64,000 bases of DNA from Glaciihabitans sp. dw_435 (GCF_018449675.1 NZ_JAAVUZ010000002.1:124001-188000), one strand, 5' to 3'; numbered from the stretch's first letter, positions 16,825 through 28,311 are shown. Translations and numbers: made by a program. Notes: a model not told the origin generated them from the sequence alone.

Positions 16825-16833
16825 TTATCCACA
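16825..16833 (+). promoter_or_regulatory. DnaA-box-like sequence TTATCCACA
   Basis: An exact match to the DnaA box consensus. It lies in the short divergent region between the SAF gene (start 16765) and the HTH gene (start 16873). Confidence 0.45.
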
Positions 16834-16872
16834 CCCCCGTTTGGGCCACGGCCCCGCACCGATAATCGGAAG

Positions 16873-17181
16873 ATGAACCAGACAGGTGCCGCGGACGGCC
16901 TCGGGCGCTTTCTCACCCTCGCCGACCTCGCCGAAACGCTGAACATTTCGGCGAGGCAGGCGTACGGACTGGTGCGATCCGGCGAGATCATGGCGCTGAA
17001 GATCGGTTCCCAGTGGCGAATCGAGCGCATCATGCTCGAGATGTTCATCGAGGACTCCTACGAAGTCTCGCGTCGCGCGGGCCTGTGGAATCAGGCCGAT
17101 TACGGCAACATTGCCGAGCTCTCGTTCGGCGACGTAGAGCTGCCGGACGAACTGCATCACAAGCGCACGAGCAACACCTGA
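16873..17181 (+). CDS. Small helix-turn-helix DNA-binding protein (excisionase/MerR-like fold)
   Basis: A 102-residue protein. RFLTLADLAETLNISARQAY is the helix-turn-helix, and GLVRSGEIMALKIGSQWRI the wing that leads into ERIMLEMFIEDSYE. This is the HTH_17 type seen in BldC and excisionase-like regulators. It lacks recombinase neighbours, so a regulator of the adjacent genes is more likely than an excisionase. ATG at 16873 follows CGGAAG. The gene is divergent from the SAF/CpaE-like operon, with a DnaA-box-like site between them. Its 3' end overlaps the next gene, on the other strand, by 25 bases. Confidence 0.85.
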   Translation: MNQTGAADGLGRFLTLADLAETLNISARQAYGLVRSGEIMALKIGSQWRIERIMLEMFIEDSYEVSRRAGLWNQADYGNIAELSFGDVELPDELHHKRTSNT

Positions 17182-17753
17182 GAGAGCCGCACGATCCGGT
17201 ACTCGGTCACCTCGGATTCCCTCCGCGGGCCACCGGCCTCGTGCACGGCCACATCGACGTGGTCGCGTCCCACCCGATCGAGCGTGCCGAAGAGCCGTCC
17301 GTCGTCCGTCCGCAGTTCGACGGGCTGGCGCCGCCGGCACAGGTCGCGCAGCACGAAGTTGAGACTCAGTCGGGCAGACAGCGAGCGCGAGGGGTCCTCG
17401 GGCGCCGGCCCGTCCAGGCTCGCCTCCACCTGCGTGCGATTCAGGATGACTCCCGCCACCGCATCCAGTGGCACCACGCATCCCGGGGGTCGTCTGCCGC
17501 CCTCGCTCAGCTCCCCCGCGAACCAGTCCCGCCCGAAGGTTGACGGGGTCACGGTGGCGCGGGACCCGTCGCGCAGCACGAGGTGGACGGTTCGCAGCGC
17601 ATCGTCACCGCGATGGAGGGACAGCAGGCGGTCGCGCATGCCGAGCCGGGCAAGCCTCAGCCGTTCCTCCTCGGCGCGCAGATCGATCTCTTCTGCCGTC
17701 AGCTCGTTCTCGAGCTGACTCTCGAGATCGTCAAACAAGTTGTCCCAGCGCAT
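17157..17753 (-). CDS. Conserved hypothetical protein, coiled-coil N-terminus plus beta-rich domain
   Basis: About 198 residues. The first 50 are acidic and helical (DNLFDDLESQLENELTAEEI, followed by RAEEERLRLARL). The rest alternates short strands: VHLVLRDGSRATVT, FVLRDLCRRRQPVELR and DGRLFGTLDRVGRDHVDV. This could be a small barrel with Sm-like look, but I do not recognise a named family. The ATG at 17753 was chosen; the longer frame to 17777 runs into DnaA-box-like DNA. Gene order with the HTH gene is convergent, with a 25-base overlap. Confidence 0.75.
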   Translation of the reverse strand: MRWDNLFDDLESQLENELTAEEIDLRAEEERLRLARLGMRDRLLSLHRGDDALRTVHLVLRDGSRATVTPSTFGRDWFAGELSEGGRRPPGCVVPLDAVAGVILNRTQVEASLDGPAPEDPSRSLSARLSLNFVLRDLCRRRQPVELRTDDGRLFGTLDRVGRDHVDVAVHEAGGPRRESEVTEYRIVRLSQVLLVRL

Positions 17754-17763
17754 GGTGGGAACG

Positions 17764-17801
17764 CTATCCACAGGCACACGCAGCAGCAGGAGTTATCCAC
17801 A
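17764..17801 (+). promoter_or_regulatory. Pair of DnaA-box-like sequences
   Basis: CTATCCACA at 17764-17772 (one mismatch to TTATCCACA) and an exact TTATCCACA at 17793-17801, both on the plus strand. They lie in the 162-base divergent gap between the genes starting at 17753 and 17916, and 0.95 kb from the exact box at 16825. Confidence 0.45.
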
Positions 17802-17915
17802 TTTGACGATTACCCGTTGTCCCGTCGACCAGAGAAATGCTTAGGTGTTGAAACGCCCCCTGTACGGGGGTAGACCTCAGATTCTCCCGGACCTCGAGCG
17901 TTTGGAGTGCACAGC

Positions 17916-18371
17916 ATGGCTGCACTTGCGGCGACACAGCCGATTCCCGACGACGACGGTGTGCCCCGTGTCGCGCGGGCCCGATTCGACTCCGATGACT
18001 TTTTCGGCCAACAGCCCGCCTCTCGCAAGGCCCTGCCCGATCCGCGGCCGCTTCTCGAGAATCTCACCCGCTGCGTGATCGAGATTCTCGCCGGTGCCCG
18101 CGACCTCGAGCAGCTCGCCCGGTGGGTCACCGACGACGTCTACAAGCACCTGCTCAAGCGCGTCGTCATCTCCAACCGCGCACGCCGTGCCCGCAACCAC
18201 CCGGTCAGCCGCCCGACCTTCACCATCGGTTCGACCACGGTCTACGAACCCCGCGACGGCGTGGTCGAGGCCGTCATCATCGTCAACGGCCGCGCCCGCA
18301 CCCGCGCGGTCGCCATCCGTCTCGAGGGCCTCGACTCCCGCTGGCGCGCGACCGCGATCAACGTCCTGTAG
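17916..18371 (+). CDS. Rv3235-family protein
   Basis: A 151-residue protein of the actinobacterial Rv3235 family, found near secA and unknown in function. A disordered N-terminus is followed by a helical and beta part: RPLLENLTRCVIEILAGARD, LARWVTDDVYKHLLKR, the Arg-rich NRARRARNHPVSRP, then TVYEPRDGVVEAVIIVNGR and RLEGLDSRWRATAINVL. The last strand with a conserved R-W is characteristic. ATG at 17916 was chosen over GTG at 17907 because GGAG ends eight bases before it. Position next to the secA region supports the identification. Confidence 0.85.
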   Translation: MAALAATQPIPDDDGVPRVARARFDSDDFFGQQPASRKALPDPRPLLENLTRCVIEILAGARDLEQLARWVTDDVYKHLLKRVVISNRARRARNHPVSRPTFTIGSTTVYEPRDGVVEAVIIVNGRARTRAVAIRLEGLDSRWRATAINVL

Positions 18372-18396
18372 CGAACGGATGGTCCGCCACCGACAG

Positions 18397-18843
18397 TCAG
18401 GCCGCGAGATCCTGGGCGTGGTGATGCACGATGATCCACTGCTCATCGATCAGCCGGAGTACATCGGTCACCCGCACGTGCTCACGCGCCTCCGGGTCAT
18501 CCGCATAGTCCACCACCAGCACGTATCGTGCCACGGCCGTGTCGTCCCAGACGTCAACCACGACCTCGGTCGGCGCGACAAACGGAGCGGGACCCTTGTG
18601 CCGGGCGGCGTCCGGCGCCGGAGCGGGTCCGCGCAGCTCGTCGAGCTGGCCGAGCCCGCGCAACAGTCGCGGATCCGCCGACTCCCACACGGTGACGTCC
18701 GCGTGCAGGTGAGCGTCGAACCCGGGACGGTTGCCGAGGTTTCCATACATGTCCGCAATGGCCTCGGCGACGTCGGCCTCCGCGCCGGTCAGGAAAGCGG
18801 ATGCCTCGCTGCGGCGCGAGTCCGAGGAGTGCGCGCCGCTCAT
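18397..18843 (-). CDS. SnoaL/NTF2-like protein
   Basis: A 148-residue alpha+beta cone protein. The opening helix AIADMYGNLGNRPGFDAHLH is followed by DVTVWESADPRL, then VVVDVWDDTAVARYVLVVDY and the C-terminal VLRLIDEQWIIVHHHAQDL. That final W-x-I-x-H-x-H strand is typical of SnoaL-like and DUF4440-type proteins. The start ATG at 18843 overlaps the stop of the amidohydrolase gene in ATGA, so it is translationally coupled and probably acts on the same compound. The function is not known; the pocket may bind or isomerise a small molecule. Confidence 0.85.
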   Translation of the reverse strand: MSGAHSSDSRRSEASAFLTGAEADVAEAIADMYGNLGNRPGFDAHLHADVTVWESADPRLLRGLGQLDELRGPAPAPDAARHKGPAPFVAPTEVVVDVWDDTAVARYVLVVDYADDPEAREHVRVTDVLRLIDEQWIIVHHHAQDLAA

Positions 18844-20165
18844 GCCCGCGCCTCCGCGAGGGAACGCGGTCCACCCGTGGCGGGTGAGGTCGATCCGGGG
18901 AGTTCGTCGCGATACACGCGTCCACCTTTCATCACCCACGCGATACTGCGCAGTGCCGAGATGTCTGTCGTTGGGTCATCCCCCATCGCAATGAAGTCGG
19001 CGTGCTGCCCGACCGCGATGGTGCCCACGGTGGGATCGCCGAGCAGTTCGGCGGCGCCCGAGGTTGCCGAGCGCAGCACATCCAGGTCGCTCATGCCCGC
19101 CTCGACCATGAATTCCATCTCGCGCACGGTCGCGGTCGTGCCGTCGTAGCCGGCGGCCGGGGGCATGTCGGTTCCCATGGCGATCTTCACGCCATTGCGG
19201 ATCGCATGCTGCAGGCTCTCCCAGTGGCGGGGGCCGGCGCCGAGTGCGCGCTCCATCATCCACTGCGGAACGCCCTGCTCGATGAAGAAGTCGCGGCAAC
19301 GGCTCACGGTGATCGTCGGGACGTACCAGACGCCCTTGCTCGCCATCAGGCGGGTGACCTCGTCGGTGAGCTCATACCCGTGCTCGACGCAGTCGAGGCC
19401 GAGGTGGATGGCACGTGCCAGCGTTTCGGAGGGCCCGACGTGAGCCGTGACCATGCGACCCCAGTCGTGCGCGACCTGAATGATCGCTTCCATCTCGTCA
19501 TCCCGCAGCTGCGGCGTCTGGATCTGCTCGTGCTCGCCCGCAATACCGCCCGAGATGCACATCTTGATGAGGTCGGCGCCCTCGCGGATCTGCAGCCGCG
19601 TCAGCCGGCGGAAATCATCGGCGCCGTCGCCCTCGAGCGCGTCCGAGTCCCAGCCGTGACCGCCCGTGCAGCTCAGCGCGTGGCCCGCCGTGAACACGCG
19701 CGGCCCGTCAATCGCACCGGCGACGATGCCGCGGCGCAGGGCGAAGTCGAGGTACCTGCTCTCCCCCACGAGCCGCGCGGTGGTGATTCCGGCCAGCAGC
19801 GTCTTGCGCGCGGAGTCGGCCATCACCATCAGCAGGTCGGCGTCGGCTCCCGAGTTCACCAAGTCACCGGCCGTGCCCGGCAGGGCAAGGCCAAAGTGCA
19901 CGTGCATGTTGATGAGGCCCGGGCTGAGGTAGGCACCGCCAAGGTCGATGACGCGCACGCTGACCGCGGCCACCTCCGCGTTGCCGTCGCCGCGTGCCTG
20001 CGCCGCAGACAGAATGGATGCCTCGTCGCCGATCGCCACGATGCGCCCGTCCACCCCGATCTCGATGGCCCGATCGCGCGCGATGTCGCCGCTGATCCCG
20101 TCGAAGACGTGACATCCCGTGAGGACGGTTGTCACCTGTGGCTGTGTCGCCAGGTCAGTGGTCAC
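18840..20165 (-). CDS. Amidohydrolase-family metal enzyme
   Basis: About 441 residues. The first metal-binding motif is NMHVHFGLALPG (H-x-H). Later come MCISGG-containing strand (ligand Lys near LIKM), TAHVGPSE, DCVEHGYEL and MGTDMPP, giving the full binuclear or mononuclear metal set. The domain order is that of imidazolonepropionase-like and Xaa-Pro-dipeptidase-like amidohydrolases; the substrate, perhaps a cyclic amide or dipeptide, is not readable. GTG at 20165 is supported by AAGGAA. It is coupled to the SnoaL-like gene. The secA terminator lies upstream, at 20244-20281. Confidence 0.9.
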   Translation of the reverse strand: MTTDLATQPQVTTVLTGCHVFDGISGDIARDRAIEIGVDGRIVAIGDEASILSAAQARGDGNAEVAAVSVRVIDLGGAYLSPGLINMHVHFGLALPGTAGDLVNSGADADLLMVMADSARKTLLAGITTARLVGESRYLDFALRRGIVAGAIDGPRVFTAGHALSCTGGHGWDSDALEGDGADDFRRLTRLQIREGADLIKMCISGGIAGEHEQIQTPQLRDDEMEAIIQVAHDWGRMVTAHVGPSETLARAIHLGLDCVEHGYELTDEVTRLMASKGVWYVPTITVSRCRDFFIEQGVPQWMMERALGAGPRHWESLQHAIRNGVKIAMGTDMPPAAGYDGTTATVREMEFMVEAGMSDLDVLRSATSGAAELLGDPTVGTIAVGQHADFIAMGDDPTTDISALRSIAWVMKGGRVYRDELPGSTSPATGGPRSLAEARA

Positions 20166-20243
20166 GGGATTCCTTACGGTTCTGTAGAGGGTCGCCGGGT
20201 GGTGCGGGCAGTTCGGGTCGTGCGGGTGGAACGGTGAAACGAC

Positions 20244-20281
20244 GGGAGGGCGCCGGGACATTCCTGTCTCGACGCCCTCCC
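20244..20281 (-). terminator. Terminator downstream of secA
   Basis: Nine-base arms GGGAGGGCG and CGCCCTCCC surround about 20 bases. The structure starts 23 bases beyond the secA stop and is followed leftwards by a short T-rich run. Confidence 0.6.
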
Positions 20282-20303
20282 TCCGTTGCGAAAAGTGTCG
20301 GTG

Positions 20304-23120
<2,817 letters not shown>

Positions 23121-23170
23121 CGGTTACTCCCATGGGTTAATGTGCTGCGCCACTGCGGCGTCCATCGTGC

Positions 23171-23195
23171 AAAAATCGCGGCCCTTCGGTCGCGA
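23171..23195 (-). terminator. Terminator between hpf and secA
   Basis: Read leftwards: TCGCGACC-GAAG-GGCCGCGA followed by TTTTT, with one G-U pair. It lies after hpf and 51 bases before the secA start, so secA must have its own promoter between here and 23120. Confidence 0.8.
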
Positions 23196-23264
23196 ACTCA
23201 CGATCAGGCTACTGCCGCTAGAGCGGTCGCCCGTTACAGGCTCGTTATCGTACCAAGCGTAGGT

Positions 23265-23311
23265 GTACCGGCGCTGAGTCGGACCCGATGGGTCTTCTCC
23301 AGCGCCGGTAC
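23265..23311. repeat. Nested inverted repeat in the hpf-secA gap
   Basis: Twelve-base perfect arms GTACCGGCGCTG (23265-23276) and CAGCGCCGGTAC (23300-23311). Inside the loop is a second hairpin, GACCC-GAT-GGGTC (23282-23294). It lies 28 bases past the hpf stop, upstream of the terminator. It has no T-run, so it looks like an RNA structure or 3' stabiliser rather than a plain terminator. Confidence 0.6.
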
Positions 23312-23338
23312 GGGCACTACGCGGGGTGAGCCCGCCGG

Positions 23339-24037
23339 TTAGCGGCCGGCAGACCTGCCCGCCAACATCGACTCGGGAACACGGTCGAGCTGGTCATCAA
23401 GCCCGATCACTCCGTAGTCCCAGCCCTTGCGGCGGTACACGACACTCGCGCGCTCGGTGTCACTGTCGATGAACAGGAAGAAGTCGTGTCCGACCAGTTC
23501 CATGCGATCGACCGCCTCCTCCGTGGTCATGTGTTCGGCCGGGAACACCTTGGTGCGAATCACGACGGGGCTGTAGATCTCGTCCTCGAGTTCCGATGCT
23601 TCCGTGTTCTGAATGGGCACCGCGCCGGTGCTGACATTCGCGATCACCGCAGGGCTCGCCGGCGTGATATCGATGCCGCTGAATCCGCCCGCCGATGCCT
23701 CGTGCAACGAGACCGGGCGGTGCTGGCCACGATGCACTTTTCGCCGATCCTTTGCCTGGCGTATCCGCTCGATGAGTTTGTCGATTGCCAGATCAAAGGC
23801 GACGTACTTATCGCTTCCCGCGGATTCCGCACGAACAATCGGTCCCGGTCCGATGAGGGTGAGTTCCACTCGATCATCGCCGGAAGAACCGGTTGATTTT
23901 TCGTGATGGCGGCACACTTTAACTTCAAATGCGATTGCCTTGTCCGCGAGATGAGCGACCTTTTCGGCCTTTTCTGTTGCGTACTCGCGGAACCTGTCGG
24001 TGACTCCCAGGTTGCGACCTGTGATGGAAATTTCCAC
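23339..24037 (-). CDS. hpf: Long-form ribosome hibernation promoting factor
   Basis: A 232-residue HPF/RaiA-family protein that binds the 30S subunit and dimerises 70S ribosomes into 100S particles during stress. The N-terminal S30AE domain (about 1-105) has EISITGRNLGVTDRFREYAT and a basic helix KLIERIRQAKDRRKVHRG. The long-form C-terminal dimerisation domain (about 165-225) reads IYSPVVIRTKVFPAEHMTTE and then FFLFIDSDTERASVVYRRKG. The GTG start at 24037 follows GGAGG. It lies between comF and secA. It carries its own terminator, so it may be expressed alone under stress. Confidence 0.97.
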   Translation of the reverse strand: MEISITGRNLGVTDRFREYATEKAEKVAHLADKAIAFEVKVCRHHEKSTGSSGDDRVELTLIGPGPIVRAESAGSDKYVAFDLAIDKLIERIRQAKDRRKVHRGQHRPVSLHEASAGGFSGIDITPASPAVIANVSTGAVPIQNTEASELEDEIYSPVVIRTKVFPAEHMTTEEAVDRMELVGHDFFLFIDSDTERASVVYRRKGWDYGVIGLDDQLDRVPESMLAGRSAGR

Positions 24038-24134
24038 GCTGACCTCCAGCTCACTTGCGCGCCGCCTGAGTATCAGGCGGTGACCTTACGCGCCTTGTTG
24101 GCCCAACCGTAGACCCGTTGTCTGGCAAAGTCAC

Positions 24135-24842
24135 TCAATGTTCATCAGAAGTTACGGGGGACTTTCTCTCACCTCCGTAATACCGCGGAGTAAACGCCAG
24201 CGTCACGGCACCGGCGATCTCAGCACCCGCCTGGCGAGCGGCCCGCTCCGCCTCGGCGAGGGTCGCGCCCGTCGTCAGCACGTCATCGACGAGAAGAATT
24301 TTTCTGCCGGTGAGGCGACGCCGGGCCGCCATGCTGCCCGCGAGGTTGCTCGCCCGCTCCGTCGCCCCGAGGGTCTTTTGGCTGCGGGTGGACCGGGTCT
24401 GCACGAGGGCGCGCAGCGGGCGTAATCCCGCGCAGTCGCAGATGAGGGCGACGGGGTCGTACCCCCGGCGGCGCCACGCGGACCGGCTCGTGGGCACGGG
24501 AACGATGTCGATGGGACCAGCGGATGCCTCGCGCACGACGCCCTCAAGGGTCCGGGCAAGCGCGCCCGCGACATCCGTTCGATTCGACTCCTTGAACGCG
24601 AGAATCACGCGACGCACGGCGCCCTCGTACCGCAGGGCTGACGTCACCAGCAGTCCGCCCGGCAGGGTGGACTCCGTCGGGCGCAGCACGAGCTGCCGGC
24701 GGCAGGCGGCGCAGAGAGAGCGATCCGGCTCGCCGCACCCGGCGCACTCCACGGGAGAGATCACCGCGAGCGCGTCGAGCAGGGCGTCTCGTGCGAGATG
24801 GAGCAGCTGTGGCGTCACCCTCCCAGCGTGATCGGCGCGCAC
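24135..24842 (-). CDS. comF: ComF-type phosphoribosyltransferase
   Basis: About 235 residues. An N-terminal zinc-ribbon-like part CAGCGEPDRSLCAACRRQ is followed by a type I phosphoribosyltransferase domain with the PRPP loop ILLVDDVLTTGATLAEAERA. The strand PIDIVPVPTSRSAWRRRGYD is typical of ComF/GntX. ComF acts in DNA uptake or processing in competent bacteria; in actinobacteria the role is uncertain. GTG at 24842 has no ribosome site; an internal GTG at 24818 has GGGAGG directly against it, so the exact start is unsure. It follows lpqB with a 120-base gap and precedes hpf. Confidence 0.9.
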   Translation of the reverse strand: MRADHAGRVTPQLLHLARDALLDALAVISPVECAGCGEPDRSLCAACRRQLVLRPTESTLPGGLLVTSALRYEGAVRRVILAFKESNRTDVAGALARTLEGVVREASAGPIDIVPVPTSRSAWRRRGYDPVALICDCAGLRPLRALVQTRSTRSQKTLGATERASNLAGSMAARRRLTGRKILLVDDVLTTGATLAEAERAARQAGAEIAGAVTLAFTPRYYGGERKSPVTSDEH

Positions 24843-24962
24843 CCGCAGCGGGACTCTCGGACGCGATCGGTGGAGAACGTCGGGCTGTGAGGGGTGGGAC
24901 GACCTCAGGGCGGGACGGCCTGAGTGCGGGACGGCTTGAGGGCAAGCCCGGCCCGCCGGCGC

Positions 24963-26699
24963 CTATTGCTGGGTGGCGAGGAAGTCGGCGGCGATGAAGG
25001 TGTTCTGCCAACCGCTCGCGCGGGACTGGAGGACCGTGCCGGTGCTGGTGAGCACGCGGATCTGGTCTGTTCCGCCACCGCCCACGATGGAGACGGCGCC
25101 GTCGGCACGCCCGAGGGATTCGCTCGGGCCGCCGATCGCGAACGAGGTGACGGACTGTCCGTTGGCCGAGGTCGACAGGGTCGCGACCGTGCGATCGTCG
25201 ACCCACGTGGCATCCACCGGCGTCTCGGCCGAGACGGGCAGGTCCACCGATGTCGCACCCAGTGCCGTCGGCACACCGTCACGCCGCAGGATGGCAGCGA
25301 CCTGGAGGCGCGGGCCCGCGTCCGTCTGGAGGTAGGCGAGCAGGCGCGCGCCGTCGCTGGAGACGTCGAGCGATACGATCTTGCCGGCCGCGGGCAGGCC
25401 CGAGGTGATCTCGTGCACGACGCCGTCGGCGCCGGTGGCGTGGATGGCGGCAGGGTTGTCCGCGGGAACCGACCACACGTACCCGGACACATCGAGGGAC
25501 GGGGCGATCAGGTCCTTACGGGGGTCAAGGAGCTTTGGATCGACCATGTCGACCTTGACGATGTAGACGCCGGCGGCGCCGAGCACGGCCGCGGTGGTCT
25601 GGCCGCGGGCCATGGTCACGGCGCGGGCGCCGACGGCCACAATCTGGGAGCTCAGCTTGCTGACCGAGTCGATGCCGTCGACGGTGGCGAAGCCAAACTT
25701 GTCGTCCTTGCGCACGAGGGGCGCCGAATCCACGTCGGGGGTGACCGCAGCGTTGCTCAGTCCCGGGTTGGCGACGGTGAGGGGTGCGCCGCGCACGGTC
25801 ATGGTGAGCGTGCTGACACTGACGGTGCCGAGGCTCGCCAGCAGCTGTTGCTGCATGCGGGCGCGTTCGACCGCGGAGGCAGCCCCGGCTTCTTTACTGA
25901 GGTCCACGGTGGCCAAGCCCGACCGTACGTCGACGGGCACGGTGGCAAGCTCGGTGCCCTGCGGGAACGCGGTGAGGGTTCCACCGCCCTGCAGCCAGGA
26001 CGCCTGCCCACCAAGCAGGGCGCTGACGATGCGCGTGGCGATGCTCGAGCGCGCGGGGAACCAGCGCACGTCCGGGATCAGGTAGCGGTAGCTCGGGTCG
26101 AAGAAGTAGAGGGCGTGCGAGGCGAACACGGCGTTGAAGTTGTCACGGGACAGCACGGTGCCGGGCGCGAGCTCACTGATGCGCCACTGGCCGGCGACCT
26201 TGACGAACCGGAACGACAGCCGGGTCGACCCGGCTGTGCGCAACTCCGTGTACTGGCCGAACGAGTCGACCTGGGCACGCGTGGACACCGAGTAGTCCAC
26301 GACGGCGTCGCCGCGGCTCACCAGGGTCGCGCTGCCCTCACGGATGAGGAGGTGGGCGTTGGGGTTCCACTTCTCTGCGGCGTCCGCGGTGAGGAACTGC
26401 TTCGCGATTTCGTAGTTGCCCTCGGGTGAGGTGGCGGCCTGCATGAAGTCGGTGAGGATCTCCTGCTGCGTGGCATCCTGCTGCGGTCCCGACGGGAGCA
26501 CGGCGAACGGGAAGTCATCGATCTCGGTGATGACGCCACCACCGTTGACCTGACCGGACGACGGGATGCCGACGCACCCGGCGAGGATGACCGCGGTGAT
26601 GAGGGCCAGTGCCGCGGTGGCGATCCGGCGAGCGCCGGGCCTGCGGGTGCCGCGACGGGAGACCGCGCGCCGCGCGCGTGCTGCGTTAATCACCGTCAT
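24963..26699 (-). CDS. lpqB: Lipoprotein LpqB
   Basis: A 578-residue lipoprotein. The long basic N-terminus is followed by a signal peptide ending in ITAVILAGC with lipobox Cys42, so it is anchored to the outer face of the membrane. A GerMN domain (about 200-330) and an LpqB beta-propeller (about 330-575) follow. LpqB binds the extracellular domain of MtrB and tunes MtrA phosphorylation. The start overlaps the 3' end of mtrB by 14 bases; mtrA-mtrB-lpqB are one operon. Confidence 0.95.
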   Translation of the reverse strand: MTVINAARARRAVSRRGTRRPGARRIATAALALITAVILAGCVGIPSSGQVNGGGVITEIDDFPFAVLPSGPQQDATQQEILTDFMQAATSPEGNYEIAKQFLTADAAEKWNPNAHLLIREGSATLVSRGDAVVDYSVSTRAQVDSFGQYTELRTAGSTRLSFRFVKVAGQWRISELAPGTVLSRDNFNAVFASHALYFFDPSYRYLIPDVRWFPARSSIATRIVSALLGGQASWLQGGGTLTAFPQGTELATVPVDVRSGLATVDLSKEAGAASAVERARMQQQLLASLGTVSVSTLTMTVRGAPLTVANPGLSNAAVTPDVDSAPLVRKDDKFGFATVDGIDSVSKLSSQIVAVGARAVTMARGQTTAAVLGAAGVYIVKVDMVDPKLLDPRKDLIAPSLDVSGYVWSVPADNPAAIHATGADGVVHEITSGLPAAGKIVSLDVSSDGARLLAYLQTDAGPRLQVAAILRRDGVPTALGATSVDLPVSAETPVDATWVDDRTVATLSTSANGQSVTSFAIGGPSESLGRADGAVSIVGGGGTDQIRVLTSTGTVLQSRASGWQNTFIAADFLATQQ

Positions 26700-28305
26700 C
26701 CTCCCGCTCGCTGTCGTCCTCCGGTGGCAGCGCGATCGGGGACGACTTCAGTGTCGCACCCCGTTGTCGGGGAAGCGTGAGTCTGAAGCAAGATCCCAGC
26801 CCGGGCTCGCTCCACACCTCGAGCCATCCATCGTGCAGCACCGCATCCTCAAGGGCGATCGCGAGGCCGAGGCCCGTGCCGCCGGTGACGCGTTGCCGGG
26901 ACGGGTCCGCGCGCCAGAACCGGTCGAAGACCCGGGACTGTGCGACGGCGTCCATTCCGATGCCGTAATCGCGCACCGCGATGGCGACCGCCGTCTTGTC
27001 GCTGTCGACGTAGACGACGATGGGGCGGCCCTCGCCGTGATCGATGGCGTTCGAGAGCAGGTTTTGCAGGATGCGGCGGATGCGCCGACCCTCCACCTCC
27101 GCTTCGAAATAGCCTCCCGGGGCGACGAGCCGCAGTTCCGATCCCTTGGAATCGGCCAGGGATGACACCGACTCGATGGCATCCCCCACGAGCCGCACCA
27201 GGTTCGTGGGCTCGGTGGCGAGCTCAACGGCTCCGGCGTCGTAGCGGCTCATCTCGAGCAGGTCGGCGAGCAGGATCTCGAAGCGCTGCACCTGCGCGTG
27301 CAACAGCTCGGCGGTGCGGGCTGTCGCCGGGTCGAAGCCATCACGCTGGTCGTACAGCACGTCGCCGGCCAGGCGGATGGTCGTCAGCGGCGTGCGCAGT
27401 TCGTGCGAGACATCCGACACAAAGCGCTGTTGCACCTGGGAGAGCGCGGCCAGCCGCACGATCTGCTTTTGCAGGCTGTCGGCCATGCCGTTGAACGACC
27501 GGGCAAGCGTCGCGATGACGTCTTCGCCCCGTTCGGGAATGCGCTGCTCGAGCTGTCCGGCGGCGAGCTTCTCGGCGGTCTCGGCCGCGAGCCGCACCGG
27601 GCCGACGACAAGCCGCACCACCAGGTATGTGACGGCCCCGATGAGCACGATCAGGGCAACGCCACCGAGCGAGAGCGTGCGCTGCACGGAGTCGAGGGTT
27701 TGCTGCGCGTCAGAGAGGTTGTAGATCAGGTACAGCTCGTACGACCCCGAGTTGGGAATCTCGATGCTCGACCCGATGACGATGCCCGGGCTGACCGAGC
27801 CGTCCGTGTTCGTCATCGACACCGATTGCCAATAGACGCGGCGGGCGTTGTTCGACGAGTTCTCCACCTGCTGGCGCAATGCTGGGCTGATCAGCGCGAC
27901 GGTGTCCGCCGCCGGGAGGCTCGTCACGTCCTGCGGAACCCGCGGGCCTGCTTGCCCGGGCGTGCGCAGGATCGCGATCAGGGTGCCGCTCGTGCTGGCG
28001 TTGGAGCGGGAGACCAGGTCGAACGCATCAATGGTCGAACTCTCGAGGTCGGCACTCGACCCCTGCTCCGCGGTGGTGTCGAAGAACCTCTGTACCGTGA
28101 CATTTGCGCGTTCGGATGCCTCGAGCAGTTGTGACCTGCGGGACTCAAACAGGTTCGTCCCGACGCTCACCGACATGTATGCAGCGATGATGCCAACCGC
28201 GACGGCCGAGAGCGCCACGGTGATGGCCACCGTGCGCAGCTGCAGCGAGACGCGCCACAGGCGGGTGACCTGGGAGACGATTCTCCGCCAGGAGAAATCA
28301 CGCAT
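26686..28305 (-). CDS. mtrB: Sensor histidine kinase MtrB
   Basis: A 539-residue membrane kinase. Two membrane helices (about 25-46 and 211-233) flank an extracellular domain of about 165 residues. HAMP follows (GPVRLAAETAEKLAAGQLEQ). HisKA carries His301 in VSHELRTPLTTI. The HATPase domain has NLLSNAIDHG and RDYGIGMD, and GGTGLGLAIA. MtrB controls septum and cell-wall gene expression with MtrA, and responds to division-site signals; LpqB is its extracellular partner. The gap to mtrA is six bases. It overlaps lpqB by 14 bases. Confidence 0.97.
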   Translation of the reverse strand: MRDFSWRRIVSQVTRLWRVSLQLRTVAITVALSAVAVGIIAAYMSVSVGTNLFESRRSQLLEASERANVTVQRFFDTTAEQGSSADLESSTIDAFDLVSRSNASTSGTLIAILRTPGQAGPRVPQDVTSLPAADTVALISPALRQQVENSSNNARRVYWQSVSMTNTDGSVSPGIVIGSSIEIPNSGSYELYLIYNLSDAQQTLDSVQRTLSLGGVALIVLIGAVTYLVVRLVVGPVRLAAETAEKLAAGQLEQRIPERGEDVIATLARSFNGMADSLQKQIVRLAALSQVQQRFVSDVSHELRTPLTTIRLAGDVLYDQRDGFDPATARTAELLHAQVQRFEILLADLLEMSRYDAGAVELATEPTNLVRLVGDAIESVSSLADSKGSELRLVAPGGYFEAEVEGRRIRRILQNLLSNAIDHGEGRPIVVYVDSDKTAVAIAVRDYGIGMDAVAQSRVFDRFWRADPSRQRVTGGTGLGLAIALEDAVLHDGWLEVWSEPGLGSCFRLTLPRQRGATLKSSPIALPPEDDSEREDDGD

Positions 28306-28311
28306 GTTTCG

